Assembly (NCBI GenBank): GCA_902464275.1
Contig: CABQIK010000006.1
Span: 1 to 64,000, forward strand
DNA: 64,000 bases
Source of the DNA: an uncultured Alphaproteobacteria bacterium
Lineage (GTDB): Bacteria > Pseudomonadota > Alphaproteobacteria > RF32 > CAG-239
Reading direction: 5' to 3'
The number at the start of each line of letters is the position of its first letter. Position 1 is the stretch's first letter. The position numbers and the translations under genes were made by a program. Of the stretch, positions 61,969-64,000 are shown piece by piece. The notes under the pieces were generated by a model. The model saw only the letters and a list, made by a program, of their open reading frames with translations, made no database searches and was not told the origin of the DNA.

Positions 61969-64000
61969 TTATTTTTCAGCGATTTTTTTTAATTCATAAA
62001 GCTTGTCTAATGCCTCGCGCGGGGTAAGTTCGTCGGGGTTTAAGTTTTGCATGGCAATCTCAAGCTCCGAAGGCTTTGGCTCTGCGGCGATCTGCTGTTG
62101 TAAATCGGCAAACAGCGGCAATTTAGCTTCAATACTATCCGCTCCGACTTTATCTTGCGAATTTTCAAGCGAGGTTAAAACTTGTTTGGCGCGTTGCAAT
62201 ACCAATTTGGGTAAACCCGCCAGTTTAGCAACATGAATACCGTACGAGCGGTCAGCCGTTCCGTCAATAACCTCGTGCATAAAAATAACTTCATCGTTAA
62301 ATTCTTTAATTTTCATACAGTGCAGGGTGAGGGCTTCAAGCTTTTCGGTTAAGGCCGTCAGTTCATGATAATGCGTGGCAAACAAAGCGCGGCAACGGTT
62401 GACTTCATGCAAATGTTCAACTACCGCCCATGCGATGGAAAGCCCGTCATAAGTGGCGGTGCCGCGTCCGATTTCATCTAATATAACAAACGAGCGAGGC
62501 GTTGCTTGGTTTAAAATTGCCGCCGTTTCAACCATTTCAACCATAAAAGTTGAGCGCCCGCGCGATAAGTCATCAGAAGCTCCGACCCTTGAAAATACCT
62601 TGTCAATAATGCCGATGCGCGCTGATGAACACGGAACGTAAAATCCGGTTTGCGCCATAATGGCAATAATGGCATTTTGCCGTAAAAAGGTTGATTTACC
62701 AGCCATATTCGGGCCGGTGAGTAACCAAATGCGGTTATCTTGCCCGTTTAAAGAGCAGTCATTGCCCACAAATTCAGAAGCTTTTTCTTTTTTGAGCGCT
62801 AATTCCACTACCGGATGGCGTCCGTTTTTAATTTCAAACACGGTGGAATTATCCAAAAGCGGACGGCAGTATTGCTCTTCAACCGCCAAATCGGCGGTGG
62901 CGGCGGCAACATCAAGTTCCGCTAACGCTCCGGCAGAAGCGGAAATATCGTCAGAGGCGCATAAAATATCTTCCGTTAATCTGGCAAACAATTCATTTTC
63001 CATTGCCACTGATTTTTCCGAGGCGCTTCTGATTTCTTTTTCCAAATCAGTTAATTCTACCGTCACAAAACGCGAGGCGTTCAAAACTGACTGCCGATGA
63101 ATAAATTGCGGATTTTGTAAAATATCTTTGGCAAATTTAGCCTGAATTTCAATAAAATATCCGAGTACACCGTTAAAACGAATTTTTAAGTTGGAAATAC
63201 CGGTTTCTTTAATATATTTTTGCTCTAATTTGCTGATAAGTTCGCGGCTGTTTTTTTGCAGATTTTTAAGCTCGTCCAACGCCGGATAATAGCCTTCGCG
63301 GATAAAGCCGCCGTCACGAGCCAAAATCGGCAAATCTTCAATATCAAGCAAAGCGCGGCTTAAATTGTCTACAATATGGCTGAAATCGCACAGTTTGCGC
63401 AGCACATTGCTTAAAGCTTCAGGCAGGGCGGCAATCAGTTTGTTGTATTTGCCGTATGAGTTGATTAAATTTTTAATTTTCGGAATAAACGACAAGGTAA
63501 CCCCGAGCATTGCCATATCTTTAGGACCGCCTCTGCCCAAACTGAGGCGTGAAACCGCGCGTTCCATATCCGAAAAATCACGAAAATATTCGCGCAATTC
63601 GCTTCTGATTTCCGGAACATTAATGAAAAAGTCAGCCAAATCAAGACGGCGATTAATTTCTGTAATGTCAAGCGACGGATTGTTCAAGCGATAAGCCAGC
63701 AACCTTGCTCCGGCGCCGGTAATGGTACGGTCAATGGTGCCGAGCAGCGAGCTTTTTTTATCGCCGTTAACCGATTCAAAAATTTCCAGACTGTTGCGGG
63801 TGGAGTTGTCTATTTCCATACACAGAGCATCGCTGATTTTAATCGGTTTTTTAATGCGCGGCATTTTGCCTTTTTGAGTGTTTTCAACATAATCTAAAAC
63901 CGTGCCGGCCGCTGCCAGTTCCGGTTTTGAAAAATTGCCGAACGCTTCCAAAGTTTTCACTTTCAGCATTTTTTCAAGCGATTGTTTGGCAGATTCCGCG
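61969..64000 (-). CDS. mutS: DNA mismatch repair protein MutS (5' end outside the window)
   Basis: MutS recognises mismatches and recruits MutL. The visible 676 residues cover the connector, core and ATPase domains: Walker A GPNMAGKST, SRGRSTFMVEM, ILDEIGRGTATYDG and ATHYHEL, and the C-terminal part ending LYELKKIAEK. The reading frame stays open to base 64000, so the N-terminal mismatch-binding domain lies beyond the window. It is not truncated in nature as far as can be seen. Confidence 0.96.
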   Translation of the reverse strand, partial: AESAKQSLEKMLKVKTLEAFGNFSKPELAAAGTVLDYVENTQKGKMPRIKKPIKISDALCMEIDNSTRNSLEIFESVNGDKKSSLLGTIDRTITGAGARLLAYRLNNPSLDITEINRRLDLADFFINVPEIRSELREYFRDFSDMERAVSRLSLGRGGPKDMAMLGVTLSFIPKIKNLINSYGKYNKLIAALPEALSNVLRKLCDFSHIVDNLSRALLDIEDLPILARDGGFIREGYYPALDELKNLQKNSRELISKLEQKYIKETGISNLKIRFNGVLGYFIEIQAKFAKDILQNPQFIHRQSVLNASRFVTVELTDLEKEIRSASEKSVAMENELFARLTEDILCASDDISASAGALAELDVAAATADLAVEEQYCRPLLDNSTVFEIKNGRHPVVELALKKEKASEFVGNDCSLNGQDNRIWLLTGPNMAGKSTFLRQNAIIAIMAQTGFYVPCSSARIGIIDKVFSRVGASDDLSRGRSTFMVEMVETAAILNQATPRSFVILDEIGRGTATYDGLSIAWAVVEHLHEVNRCRALFATHYHELTALTEKLEALTLHCMKIKEFNDEVIFMHEVIDGTADRSYGIHVAKLAGLPKLVLQRAKQVLTSLENSQDKVGADSIEAKLPLFADLQQQIAAEPKPSELEIAMQNLNPDELTPREALDKLYELKKIAEK

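Noticed and set aside
61969..64000. Truncated mutS pseudogene
   Set aside because: The frame is open up to base 64000; the missing N-terminus is outside the window.

Overview
The window looks like a chromosomal segment of a moderately AT-rich alphaproteobacterium, probably a host-associated (gut-type) lineage. Evidence: priA abuts an atpHAGDC operon, hflK-hflC-degP sits beside mrp, LPS transport genes (kdsD, lptC/A, lptB) show a Gram-negative outer membrane, and almost every gene is closely packed housekeeping. No rRNA, CRISPR array, phage or transposase gene is visible. One tRNA (Gly, anticodon CCC) is present.

Layout. 0.1-8 kb: mrp (minus), then hflK-hflC-degP-holC and kdsD-lptC/A fusion-lptB (plus). 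8-18 kb: two pilin-like genes, a small membrane protein, a tRNA-Gly with tandem flanking repeats, a DUF2207 protein, a one-domain GlmU, pepF, another pilin-like gene and a Fic gene bracketed by direct repeats. 18.6-25.7 kb: priA-atpHAGDC (minus). 25.8-32.9 kb: paired membrane proteins, a CPA2 antiporter, tadA, rluB-rsmD and a 692-residue orphan. 33.2-41.6 kb: rpoB-rpoC. 42.8-45.5 kb: SH3 protein, M20 peptidase-luxS-tag. 45.6-47.2 kb: two genes of foreign character. 47.4-49.8 kb: rplK-rplA-rplJ-rplL, detached from rpoBC. 50.8-57.6 kb: an ion transporter, a small secreted protein and a polysaccharide synthesis/O-acylation operon. 57.6-64 kb: flippase-like protein, Sel1 protein, uup and mutS (cut by the window end).

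The most unusual feature is a dispersed family of type IV pilin-like genes, all on the minus strand. Five are complete (8263, 15576, 17606, 41666, 49832) and a sixth begins just left of base 1. They share an almost invariant N-terminus but have different C-terminal domains. Each is preceded by a ~90-base leader that is better conserved than the codons. The leader holds a TTAT(G/A)CACA nonamer (DnaA-box consensus), an 8-10 base poly-A tract, and a 15-20 bp hairpin that buries the AGGAG ribosome-binding site and shows compensatory changes between copies. Four copies also have a 168-170 bp palindrome-ended MITE-like element just upstream. This appears to be a coordinately controlled, expanding surface-fibre repertoire placed at the 3' ends of housekeeping operons.

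Other points of interest are an LptC-LptA fusion, a GlmU without its acetyltransferase domain, a Fic gene whose start codon is governed by a palindrome containing its ribosome-binding site, structured tandem repeats next to tRNA-Gly, luxS in an alphaproteobacterium, and the split rplKAJL/rpoBC cluster with an identical terminator and a pilin module after each half.
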